DNA of 7,891 nt from CAXRGH01 sp964230195 (GCA_964230195.1 CAXRGH010000230.1:1-7891), one strand, 5' to 3'; counted from the stretch's first letter, positions 1 through 5,712 are shown. The notes: generated by a model from the letters alone, not told the origin. Numbers and translations: made by a program.

Positions 1-19
1 ATTTTACTGTTAACGATTT

Positions 20-52
20 GTGGGTGTCCTAATTAGAGCTTCTGACACCCGC
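20..52. repeat. Inverted repeat (hairpin) in first repeat copy
   Basis: GGGTGTC at 22-28 pairs with GACACCC at 44-50 around a 15-nt spacer. The stem can extend by a T-G wobble (21/51) and a G-C pair (20/52). A second, competing inverted repeat is AGCTTC at 37-42 with GAAGCT at 60-65. No T-tract follows, so this is not a typical terminator. The second repeat copy keeps the left arm but has lost the right arm. Confidence 0.6.
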
Positions 53-154
53 AAGTATTGAAGCTTACTTTTTTACTGTACTCATAAATGGTGAGGTTTC
101 AGGCGAGATTCAGCACTCATTTTGGCATTTTACTGTTAACGATTTATGGGTGTC

Positions 155-180
155 CTAATTAGAGCTGCTAATTAGAGCTG
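155..180. repeat. Perfect 13-bp tandem duplication
   Basis: CTAATTAGAGCTG occurs at 155-167 and again at 168-180 with no gap. Each copy contains the palindrome CTAATTAG. The first copy of the larger repeat has this segment only once (from 29), so the doubling is specific to the second copy and is best explained by replication slippage. Confidence 0.85.
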
Positions 181-260
181 TTAGTATTGGAGCATGAGCT
201 CAAAGTTCCAGACTCGCAATGTTTGTGATAAGGAAGGCAATCTTAGTAAGATGATGATGA

Positions 261-289
261 GAGAAAAGCCATATTAGATATATGGCTTT
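261..289 (-). terminator. hemH terminator overlapping the gene's 3' end
   Basis: AAAGCCATAT (265-274) and ATATGGCTTT (280-289) form a perfect 10-bp stem with a 5-nt loop. Read on the minus strand, the stem is followed by TTTTCTCTC, a short and interrupted T-tract. The upstream arm lies inside the last four codons of hemH (K-P-Y-I) and the downstream arm begins in its TAA stop, so the hairpin overlaps the coding end. A factor-independent terminator or a 3'-end-protecting hairpin is likely. The weak T-tract lowers certainty for strong termination. Confidence 0.65.
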
Positions 290-1287
290 ACGAGGTCCTC
301 AATTAAATCAATATGCTCGGGGGTAGCATTCAGACATGGGATATAGTGATAGGATTTTCCGCCTGCTTCTTCAAATAGTTCTTTATTTTCTTCTTGAAGT
401 TCCTCTAAGGTTTCGAGGCAGTCTGCACTGAATGCTGGACTGAGAATGGCAATGTCTGTAATTCCTTGTTCAGGAAAGGCTTCTAACGTCTTGTCGGTGT
501 AGGGCTTCAACCATTCGGCCTTACCAAATCGACTCTGGAAACAGGTAATAGCGTCGTCTTTTGGATAGTTGACTTGCTCCATGACCAAGCGAGTAGTTTG
601 CTGACAAAAACAATGATACGGGTCACCTTGTTCTAAAAACTGCTGTGGCATTCCATGATACGAAAAAACGATTTTCTGTGGTTTATGCTGCGTTAGAAAT
701 TCATTAATTTGGTTAGCAATAGCAGATATAAACAACGGGTGCTTGTGATAGCCGTTGATGAAGTGGAGCTCGGGTACCCAGCGCCATTGGCTGATTTCTT
801 GTGCAATAGCATCAAAGGTTGAGCCGGTCGTTGGGCTACTATATTGCGGGTAAAGTGGAAGTACTACGATACGTGTGATCCCTTTTTCTCTGATCTCCTG
901 CAAGGTTGATGCTATTGAAGGATTTCCGTAACGCATCGCAAGCTCGACTTCAACATTAGAGAAACCGTTTTGTTCAAGTCGTTGTTTAAGCGCGGCTTTT
1001 TGTTGTTTGGAAATGACTAATAGCGGAGAACCATCTTCACTCCATATACTGGCATATGCTGCAGCAGAGCGCTTTGGACGTACTCGTAATATAATGCCAT
1101 GTAGAATACACATCCATATAAACCTTGGTATTTCAACAATGCGAGGGTCGGATAAAAATTCTTGTAGATAGGTTCTAACAGGCGACGTTTCTGGTTTATC
1201 TGGTGTACCTAAGTTGGTCAAAAGTACGGCGATTTTTTGATTGAAGCGATTGTGTGGGTCTTCAGTGACAGCGGTAAATCGTGACAC
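274..1287 (-). CDS. hemH: Ferrochelatase
   Basis: This cytoplasmic or membrane-associated enzyme inserts Fe(II) into protoporphyrin IX, the last step of protohaem synthesis. The 337-residue product has the family's normal bacterial length. Visible signatures are LLTNLGTP near residues 22-29, the PLYPQYS segment at 144-150, the catalytic histidine H211 in SYHGMP, and the catalytic glutamate E292 in DCLETLEE. The H-to-E spacing of 81 residues equals that of the Bacillus subtilis enzyme (H183/E264). There is no C-terminal extension of the kind that carries an iron-sulphur cluster in some ferrochelatases. The start is GTG: an AAGGA ribosome binding site lies 7 nt upstream and no ATG is better placed. 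The gene stands alone, divergent from the sensor gene, and its terminator overlaps its stop codon. Confidence 0.96.
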   Translation of the reverse strand: MSRFTAVTEDPHNRFNQKIAVLLTNLGTPDKPETSPVRTYLQEFLSDPRIVEIPRFIWMCILHGIILRVRPKRSAAAYASIWSEDGSPLLVISKQQKAALKQRLEQNGFSNVEVELAMRYGNPSIASTLQEIREKGITRIVVLPLYPQYSSPTTGSTFDAIAQEISQWRWVPELHFINGYHKHPLFISAIANQINEFLTQHKPQKIVFSYHGMPQQFLEQGDPYHCFCQQTTRLVMEQVNYPKDDAITCFQSRFGKAEWLKPYTDKTLEAFPEQGITDIAILSPAFSADCLETLEELQEENKELFEEAGGKSYHYIPCLNATPEHIDLIEDLVKPYI

Positions 1288-1410
1288 GGTGGTTTCCTTG
1301 TGGGTTGCAACGTAACTTACGTCTTCATAGTAATCAGGTTTTGGTGCCTTTACTACGCATTTCTTGGCGTTTCGATCGTTATGCCTTTAAAACGACAATA
1401 AAAGCCAGCG

Positions 1411-1432
1411 TTTGTGAAAATTGAAACACAAA
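1411..1432. promoter_or_regulatory. Inverted repeat TTTGTG-N10-CACAAA, possible operator
   Basis: TTTGTG at 1411-1416 and CACAAA at 1427-1432 are exact reverse complements separated by 10 bases. The symmetry and the intergenic position suggest a dimeric regulator site. The TGTG/CACA half-sites resemble CRP-type sites, but the spacing is 2 bp too wide for the CRP consensus, so no regulator is assigned. Confidence 0.35.
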
Positions 1433-1462
1433 ATGAATTGAATGTCCTCATGCATTAAATAA

Positions 1463-1488
1463 TAAATTTCAATTATATAAGAAATTTA
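1463..1488. promoter_or_regulatory. Inverted repeat TAAATTTC-N10-GAAATTTA, possible operator
   Basis: TAAATTTC (1463-1470) and GAAATTTA (1481-1488) are exact 8-bp reverse complements with a 10-base AT-rich spacer. The half-site spacing of about two helical turns suits a dimeric repressor or activator. The right half overlaps the candidate -35 box at 1485-1490, a position suited to repression. An AT-rich region can produce such symmetry by chance, so this is a candidate only. Confidence 0.4.
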
Positions 1489-1513
1489 CCGTGAAAATTT
1501 GTGCAATTATGCT
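1485..1513 (+). promoter_or_regulatory. Candidate promoter for the three-gene run
   Basis: TTTACC (1485-1490) and TATGCT (1508-1513) match four of six positions each of the sigma-70 -35 and -10 consensus, with an ideal 17-bp spacer. Transcription would start near 1520 and leave a leader of about 85 nt before the ATG at 1605. The match is modest and made by eye. Confidence 0.25.
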
Positions 1514-1604
1514 TTATTAAGAAGAGTGTATTTTGTCACGAGACTAAGTGTGCTTGTTTTACTCGAGCCCTTTGTTCCGAAGCCATAGCCCTCGAGAGGA
1601 TGTC

Positions 1605-2369
1605 ATGAGCAATAACATTACAGCAAGTAAGGAATATAAAATCCATCCGCTAGCGGAAGCTTTGTTTATTGGAATTTGTGTTTTTTTTGCTATTACCTTC
1701 ACGACGTATTTCATTTATTTTCATGCGTTAAATGCGCAGAAAGGAGAAATTCGTGAGGGATTAATGCGCACAGCGCAAGTCGTTGCAACTTATATTGATG
1801 GTGATACCCACAAAACCTTCAAAGATCGGAGTCAAGAGCAAGGAGAGGCTTACAAGCGTGCAATTGCGCCATTTGAGCGAGCCTTAACCGCAGATGATAG
1901 TATTAAGTACTTGTACACTGGCATATTGATTGAAGACAAGGTGTTTTTTGTTCTTGATCCAACTCCCGAAGGCGATTCAGACGGTGACGGTGTTGATGAT
2001 AAAGCTCATATCATGGATGAATACTCAGAGGCGACGGATGATATGATAACGGCGTTGAAAGAAAAGAGAGTGGTGGTCTCTAAAGAGCCGTATCAAGACC
2101 GCTGGGGCTCATTTGTGTCTGGTTATATTCCGTTTTATGACAGTAACAACGAATTCGTGGGTGTCCTCGGTATTGATATCGAGGCCAGTAATTATTTTAT
2201 GCGCCTGGCGCCTATCAAGCGAGCAACAACCAGAACCATGGTTGTTGGTTTCTTCATTGCTTTCTTAATTGCTTCATTGGTTTGGTTTACTCGCCGGTTT
2301 GGGTTGGTTATCAATCAGAAAAGACTGGCTTTGGTCGCCTATGTAAAGCAATTTAAAGCCAAACAGTAA
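1605..2369 (+). CDS. Membrane-anchored Cache/PDC-like sensor protein without output domain
   Basis: This predicted 254-residue inner-membrane protein has a cytoplasmic N-terminus, a first transmembrane helix (about 17-39), a periplasmic domain of about 170 residues, a second helix (about 212-228) and a short basic tail (from R230). The periplasmic domain resembles the PDC/Cache sensors found in front of diguanylate cyclases and histidine kinases: YLYTG (102-106), FFVLD (114-118), DRWGSFVSGYIPF (165-177) and VGVLGIDI (185-192). A calcium-loop-like DSDGDGVDD lies at 124-132. No HAMP, GGDEF, kinase or methyl-accepting domain follows, so it is a stand-alone sensor or a partner subunit. The start at 1605 is chosen because GAGAGGA sits 4 nt upstream. 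An in-frame ATG at 1548 would add 19 residues unlike a normal N-terminus and lacks a clear ribosome binding site. It is probably the first gene of an operon with the decarboxylase and MFS genes. Ligand unknown. Confidence 0.8.
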   Translation: MSNNITASKEYKIHPLAEALFIGICVFFAITFTTYFIYFHALNAQKGEIREGLMRTAQVVATYIDGDTHKTFKDRSQEQGEAYKRAIAPFERALTADDSIKYLYTGILIEDKVFFVLDPTPEGDSDGDGVDDKAHIMDEYSEATDDMITALKEKRVVVSKEPYQDRWGSFVSGYIPFYDSNNEFVGVLGIDIEASNYFMRLAPIKRATTRTMVVGFFIAFLIASLVWFTRRFGLVINQKRLALVAYVKQFKAKQ

Positions 2370-2389
2370 CGGCACAGGTATTATTGGTT

Positions 2390-3550
2390 ATGTTGTCTCA
2401 AGCAATGGAAAAATTTGTTACTGAACAACCCTACAAGACACCGTATTTGTTGATTGATTCCAGTATCATTACCCAGCAGTTTAAAGAGTTTCAATTTGCG
2501 TTACCGTCTGTGCGTTGCCATTTTTCTGTAAAATCTAACGCGTCTCACTCGGTTTTAAAACATATGAACCAGCTAGGCAGTTATTTTGAAGTGGCCAGTT
2601 GGGGGGAGATTGAGACTTGTTTATCGCTAGGTATAGCAGCAGAAAAGTTGCATTTTGGTAACACCGTGAAAAAAGCAGAGGATGTCCGTCTGGCGCTTGA
2701 TGCAGGTATTAAAACCTTTGCGTTTGATTGCATTCAGGAAATGCATAAATTACTTTCGATTGATCCAAACATTCACCTGGTGTGCCGAGTTGTCACCGAT
2801 GGTGAAGGGGCTGTTTGGCGTCTGCATGATAAGTTCGGTTGTTCACGAACCCATGCAGTAGATTTGTGCCGAAAATCAATACAAGGCGTTGGTAAGATTG
2901 AAGGATTATCATTTCATGTCGGCTCTCAGCAGCGGAGTGTTGATGCATGGTGTCGCGCGCTAGATGATATTGAATTCATACTTCAACAATTGGAGGAGGA
3001 GGGTATTACCCTCAGTCTTATTAACATCGGTGGCGGATTCCCCGCTTCGGGCTATATTGATCATGATGAGCATGTTGAAGATTTCAATTTTACAGAGTTC
3101 TGCGAACCATTACGGCGTCGAATTGACGATTTCAAGCAATCGGTAAGTTCTGACGTTCAGTTTATTGCTGAACCTGGCCGATTTATTACTGCACAATCTG
3201 GCTGTATTAAGACCACCGTACTGTTGTCGACTGAACGTTTTTTTCATGACCACAATGTGATGTGGACGTACTTGGATGTTGGTAAATTTAATGGTTTATA
3301 TGAAGCGTCAGACGTCAAATTGCAGGCAAGCCTTTTACGAGAGTGCAGTGAAGAACTGGTTGAAACCATGTTGGCTGGTCCCAGTTGTGATAGTGAAGAT
3401 GTTTTGTCGTTATCAGAAAATTTGCATCATCTACCCAGTGATATAAAGGAAGGTGATGTCGTTGTATTCTCTGAAGTTGGTGCATACAGCATGAGTTACT
3501 CTTGCGTAGCGTTCAACGGTATCCCGCCATTAAAAGAATATTTCATATAG
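2390..3550 (+). CDS. Ornithine-decarboxylase-type fold III PLP decarboxylase
   Basis: This probable cytosolic decarboxylase belongs to the Orn/Lys/DAP group (alanine-racemase fold). It removes the alpha-carboxyl group of a basic amino acid, most likely ornithine or lysine, to give putrescine or cadaverine. Numbered from the ATG at 2390 (386 residues), the PLP lysine is K48 in HFSVKSN. Ring-stacking H176 lies in HVGSQ, the phosphate-binding loop is GGGFP at 214-218, and E261/R264 lie in AEPGR. D296 lies in YLDVGKFNG, and catalytic C333 with D334 in GPSCDS. Y366 lies in GAYS. All key positions for activity as a head-to-tail dimer are present. The segment HFGNTVKK replaces the more usual FANPCK. 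The start is uncertain: TTG at 2384 (5 nt after AGG), ATG at 2390 (11 nt after) and ATG at 2405 are all possible. Carboxynorspermidine or diaminopimelate specificity is less likely given the ODC-like GPSCDS and YLDVG motifs. The sensor gene lies 20 nt upstream and the MFS gene 12 nt downstream. Confidence 0.88.
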   Translation: MLSQAMEKFVTEQPYKTPYLLIDSSIITQQFKEFQFALPSVRCHFSVKSNASHSVLKHMNQLGSYFEVASWGEIETCLSLGIAAEKLHFGNTVKKAEDVRLALDAGIKTFAFDCIQEMHKLLSIDPNIHLVCRVVTDGEGAVWRLHDKFGCSRTHAVDLCRKSIQGVGKIEGLSFHVGSQQRSVDAWCRALDDIEFILQQLEEEGITLSLINIGGGFPASGYIDHDEHVEDFNFTEFCEPLRRRIDDFKQSVSSDVQFIAEPGRFITAQSGCIKTTVLLSTERFFHDHNVMWTYLDVGKFNGLYEASDVKLQASLLRECSEELVETMLAGPSCDSEDVLSLSENLHHLPSDIKEGDVVVFSEVGAYSMSYSCVAFNGIPPLKEYFI

Positions 3551-3555
3551 GAGAG
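3549..3555 (+). promoter_or_regulatory. Strong ribosome binding site overlapping decarboxylase stop
   Basis: AGGAGAG begins within the TAG stop of the decarboxylase gene and ends 7 nt before the MFS ATG at 3563. The overlap suggests that translation of the transporter is coupled to that of the enzyme. Confidence 0.7.
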
Positions 3556-3562
3556 CCATCTG

Positions 3563-4807
3563 ATGACAACAGATAACTCACAGGTTTCTGACAGTAAAAC
3601 CCCTTTGCTTGGGCTTGCCGCGAATGTATCTGCAACGCTGTTTGCTTGTATTGCATTGGGGATGTTAGCCATACTCGTACCAGTGCAATTGCAATCGCAA
3701 TCGTTTTCAGATACCACGATCGGTAGTGCACTGTCTTTCGAATCAGTTGCATCCATTATTATTTGTTTTCTATTACCCTCACTACTTAAAAAAATTGGGA
3801 TGCAACTAGGATTACTATTGTCGACACTCCTAAGAGTTCCTTCAATCATGTTATTCCCGTATTTTAATGATTTGAGTGTGCTCATTGGTGCTATTTTCTT
3901 GCACGGTATTGGTTGTTACATGTTATTAATCCTTCTGCAAACGTGGGTTAATGCAATACCGTTGAAGAAGAATAAAGGCTTGATTGTCGCCTTGTATAGC
4001 ACCTCTGTGTCAGTGGGGTTAGCGTTAGGCCCAGTTGTTATTGCTGCGTTGAAAGCATCACCTGACACCCTGACTGCTTTAAGCGAACCAATTGTGTCAC
4101 TATCCACAGCTGTATTTGGCAAACAGCCTCTTGTTGAAACCGTTGGCTTGTATGGGGTAGCTACACTGATTAGCTTGCTTGCTGTTGTACCATTGGCTTT
4201 AGCGCTTCCGGTGATTCCGAAAATCAAATTTACCGGAACTTCTACCATTTTACAGAGCATTACTGCCTCTAAAGGCGCAATGTTTGCCATTATGATGGCA
4301 GGGGTTTCACAATTTGGGGTTGCCGCATTTATCACTCTTTATGGAATAAAGAACGGGTTACTACTAGAGCAATCAGCGTTATTACTGACGGCTTTCATGT
4401 TGGGCTCCCTGATATTGGAAGTGCCCATTGCTTGGCTTTCAGACCATTTTGATAGACGTTACTTTATTATTGGATGTGCGTTTGCTTGTATGTTTTGCGC
4501 AGTCTATCTTCCCATTGCGATTTATACCCCAGTCAATGCTTATGTATTAGTGTTTGTTTGGGGCGGAGTAATCGCTGGCATTTATTCGGTTTCTTTAGCT
4601 TTGATAGGAGAAACCCATGCGAAAGGGGATCAGATAATTACTGCAAATGCAGGCTACTCGTTAATGGAAAGTATTGGCGGAACCTTGGGGATTTTGTGTA
4701 TTGGTGTAGCAATTGAGCAATTAGGTAACGATGGTATGCCTTACGTCATTATGTTCGCGAGTATTGTGTACTTTTCTTTTGCTTTGACGCGTTTTAAAGT
4801 CGAGTAA
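3563..4807 (+). CDS. MFS transporter, YcaD-like
   Basis: This 414-residue integral membrane protein of the major facilitator superfamily has about 12 hydrophobic segments from residue 15 to 408. The clearest signature is the second-half motif A, WLSDHFDRRYF at 291-301. The first half has QTWVN (126-130), LYSTSVSVGLALGP (144-157), and a basic turn KKNKG (135-139). The arrangement W-N-x-basic-LY-LGP is typical of YcaD-like carriers, whose substrates are mostly unknown. The first-half equivalent of motif A is weak (SLLKKIGMQ, 73-81). A loop of about 30 residues between the segments near 150-163 and 195-215 is longer than usual. Its position 12 nt after a decarboxylase gene suggests export of the amine product or import of its precursor; this is inference from context. 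A terminator follows 17 nt after the stop. Confidence 0.88.
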   Translation: MTTDNSQVSDSKTPLLGLAANVSATLFACIALGMLAILVPVQLQSQSFSDTTIGSALSFESVASIIICFLLPSLLKKIGMQLGLLLSTLLRVPSIMLFPYFNDLSVLIGAIFLHGIGCYMLLILLQTWVNAIPLKKNKGLIVALYSTSVSVGLALGPVVIAALKASPDTLTALSEPIVSLSTAVFGKQPLVETVGLYGVATLISLLAVVPLALALPVIPKIKFTGTSTILQSITASKGAMFAIMMAGVSQFGVAAFITLYGIKNGLLLEQSALLLTAFMLGSLILEVPIAWLSDHFDRRYFIIGCAFACMFCAVYLPIAIYTPVNAYVLVFVWGGVIAGIYSVSLALIGETHAKGDQIITANAGYSLMESIGGTLGILCIGVAIEQLGNDGMPYVIMFASIVYFSFALTRFKVE

Positions 4808-4824
4808 TTGGCTCCACAAATAAT

Positions 4825-4861
4825 AAAAAGGGCAAGATGTTTTTCAAATCTTGCCCTTTTT
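4825..4861. terminator. Bidirectional intrinsic terminator between convergent genes
   Basis: AAAAAGGGCAAGAT (4825-4838) pairs perfectly with its complement at 4848-4861, giving a 14-bp stem with a 9-nt loop. The T-run 4857-4862 follows the GC core on the plus strand, and the A-run 4825-4829 supplies the U-tract on the minus strand. It ends the sensor-decarboxylase-MFS transcript and the opposing grxA-DUF3010 transcript, whose last stop codon lies 16 nt away. Confidence 0.93.
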
Positions 4862-4877
4862 TATCGGTTAGCGCCTG

Positions 4878-5417
4878 TTAATCTCCCCAAACACTGTTCT
4901 TTTTGGGAGAGGGTTGAGGAACGAACTCTTCAGCTGTGTCGGCTTCATCATTTTTGTCAGCTTTTTTCTTCTCTGCCAATAATTGTGCTTCGGAAGGTTT
5001 GACGAGATAGGCGTATGCTGCGGCATAGGCTTGTTCTTGAAAGCCTTTCAAGCCCGCGTCTTTACCATTAACTTGCATAGGAGTGCGTTTGATTGCGGCA
5101 TTAATTTCATGGCTCGCGTAAACAACAGTATCGACATTATCGAGTAATTGAATTGCTGACTCTAACTTAAAGCCAACAGCGCCGCCTGCAAACTTTCCTT
5201 TAGTTGGACGAGACTTAATGATGACTTTATCCACTTTGTAGTCCATCATCAATTGTTTAAACTTAAACTGAAAAGCTTGTAAGTTTTCGCTGTTGTCTGG
5301 TAACACTAAACTGATTTTTCTTGCACGACAATCCGGTACCATAAACAAACCGTCACTTAGCTCAAGTAACGCAATAATTGCCTCACTACCTTTAATTTCG
5401 ACACCACAGATGCGCAT
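4878..5417 (-). CDS. DUF3010-type protein of unknown function
   Basis: This 179-residue cytosolic protein has no signal peptide or membrane segment. I recognise it as a DUF3010-like protein of marine gammaproteobacteria, from memory of the family's MRICGVEIKG start. It has a compact domain (about 1-140) and a charged, low-complexity tail rich in K, E, D and A (about 141-179). The pattern GVEIKGSEAIIALLE at the N-terminus, then VDKVIIKSRPTKGKFAGG at 62-79, and a closing helix near 118-138 loosely recall the RNase H/RuvC-like fold, but I do not see a full acidic catalytic set, so no activity is claimed. The ATG is preceded by AGGAGA at 6 nt. The gene lies 31 nt downstream of grxA on the same strand and is probably co-transcribed with it. 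Confidence 0.8.
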   Translation of the reverse strand: MRICGVEIKGSEAIIALLELSDGLFMVPDCRARKISLVLPDNSENLQAFQFKFKQLMMDYKVDKVIIKSRPTKGKFAGGAVGFKLESAIQLLDNVDTVVYASHEINAAIKRTPMQVNGKDAGLKGFQEQAYAAAYAYLVKPSEAQLLAEKKKADKNDEADTAEEFVPQPSPKKNSVWGD

Positions 5418-5448
5418 GGTTTGTCTCCTAAATCATCAAAACGTTGAA

Positions 5449-5712
5449 CTAGCTATACAAACCGAGGTTTTCTTTTGCGTAAGCTTCAAATTCAGTGAAA
5501 CCACCGATGTGAGTCTCGTCAAGAAATATCTGAGGAACTGTTTCAACTGGCTTACCTACGGTTTTTTCTAAATCAGCTTTACTAATATTCGCTTCAACAA
5601 TGTCGATATAGCGATATTTAAAATCATCACGCTGCTCACTAAGGGTTTCACAAACATCTTTTGCTCGAACGCAAAAAGGACATGCTGCCTTTCCAAAAAT
5701 TACTGCGTACAT
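5449..5712 (-). CDS. grxA: Glutaredoxin 1 (GrxA family)
   Basis: This small cytosolic thiol-disulphide oxidoreductase is reduced by glutathione and reduces protein disulphides, including those of ribonucleotide reductase in well-studied relatives. The 87-residue product matches the family length (85 in E. coli). The dithiol active site is C11-P-F-C14. The cis-proline loop is TVPQ (58-61) and the glutathione-binding GG is at 70-71, followed by FTEF. Similarity to E. coli Grx1 runs along the whole chain, for example VRAKD, GKPVETVPQIF and KENL. Active-site CPFC replaces the CPYC of E. coli, a conservative change. An additional cysteine, C21, is present. The ATG has AGGAGA at 6 nt upstream. It is the promoter-proximal gene of a pair with the DUF3010 gene and diverges from nagZ. 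Confidence 0.95.
   Translation of the reverse strand: MYAVIFGKAACPFCVRAKDVCETLSEQRDDFKYRYIDIVEANISKADLEKTVGKPVETVPQIFLDETHIGGFTEFEAYAKENLGLYS

Larger units (their letters stand above)
1..193. repeat. Duplicated unit of about 65 bp, period 126 bp
   Basis: Positions 1-40 and 127-166 are the same 40 bases with one difference (G at 20, A at 146). After a divergent middle, the match resumes: 54-64 and 183-193 share 10 of 11 bases. The unit is therefore 1-64 in the first copy and 127-193 in the second. The middles differ: copy 1 has 13 bases that complete a hairpin, and copy 2 has 16 bases that include a tandem duplication. The nine bases TTTTACTGT occur a third time at 71-79, perhaps a decayed third copy. 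The first copy begins at the window edge, so more units may lie upstream. No reading frame of note covers this stretch. Its role is unknown. Confidence 0.85.
1288..1604. other. Divergent intergenic region, hemH / sensor gene
   Basis: This 317-bp non-coding stretch must carry promoters in both directions. Its middle (about 1440-1530) is clearly AT-rich. It holds two perfect inverted repeats (1411-1432 and 1463-1488), a weak plus-strand promoter candidate, and two CTCGAG hexamers (1562-1567 and 1591-1596) that could pair across the leader just before the ribosome binding site. I found no convincing hemH promoter by eye on the minus strand and no RNA gene. Confidence 0.7.

Noticed and set aside
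20..52. Intrinsic terminator of an upstream gene
   Set aside because: The stem has a 15-nt loop and no T-tract on either side within a suitable distance.
1..193. Integron attC sites or a CRISPR array
   Set aside because: The GTTRRRY and RYYYAAC core boxes are not found at the repeat ends. Only two units with unequal interiors exist, and no integrase, cassette genes or cas genes are present.
274..1287. Iron-sulphur ferrochelatase
   Set aside because: Cysteines occur at 60, 226, 228, 249, 290 and 318, but there is no C-terminal cysteine-bearing extension, and I do not see a known cluster-binding arrangement.
1411..1432. CRP or FNR binding site
   Set aside because: TGTG and CACA are 10 bases apart instead of the 8 of a CRP site, and the FNR core TTGAT/ATCAA is absent.
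1548..1604. Upstream ATG extending the sensor protein by 19 residues
   Set aside because: It has no convincing ribosome binding site, while the ATG at 1605 has GAGAGGA 4 nt upstream and gives a normal cytoplasmic N-terminus before the first helix.
3496..3885. Minus-strand frames opposite the decarboxylase/MFS junction
   Set aside because: They are antisense to two well-supported genes and show no domain or initiation signal.
3916..4335. Minus-strand frame of 139 codons inside the MFS gene
   Set aside because: It is a shadow of a hydrophobic gene, and the sense strand has clear MFS motifs.
4808..5002. Plus-strand frame of 64 codons directly after the MFS gene
   Set aside because: It runs through the bidirectional terminator and then antisense to the DUF3010 gene, has no ribosome binding site of its own, and its translation has no recognisable features.
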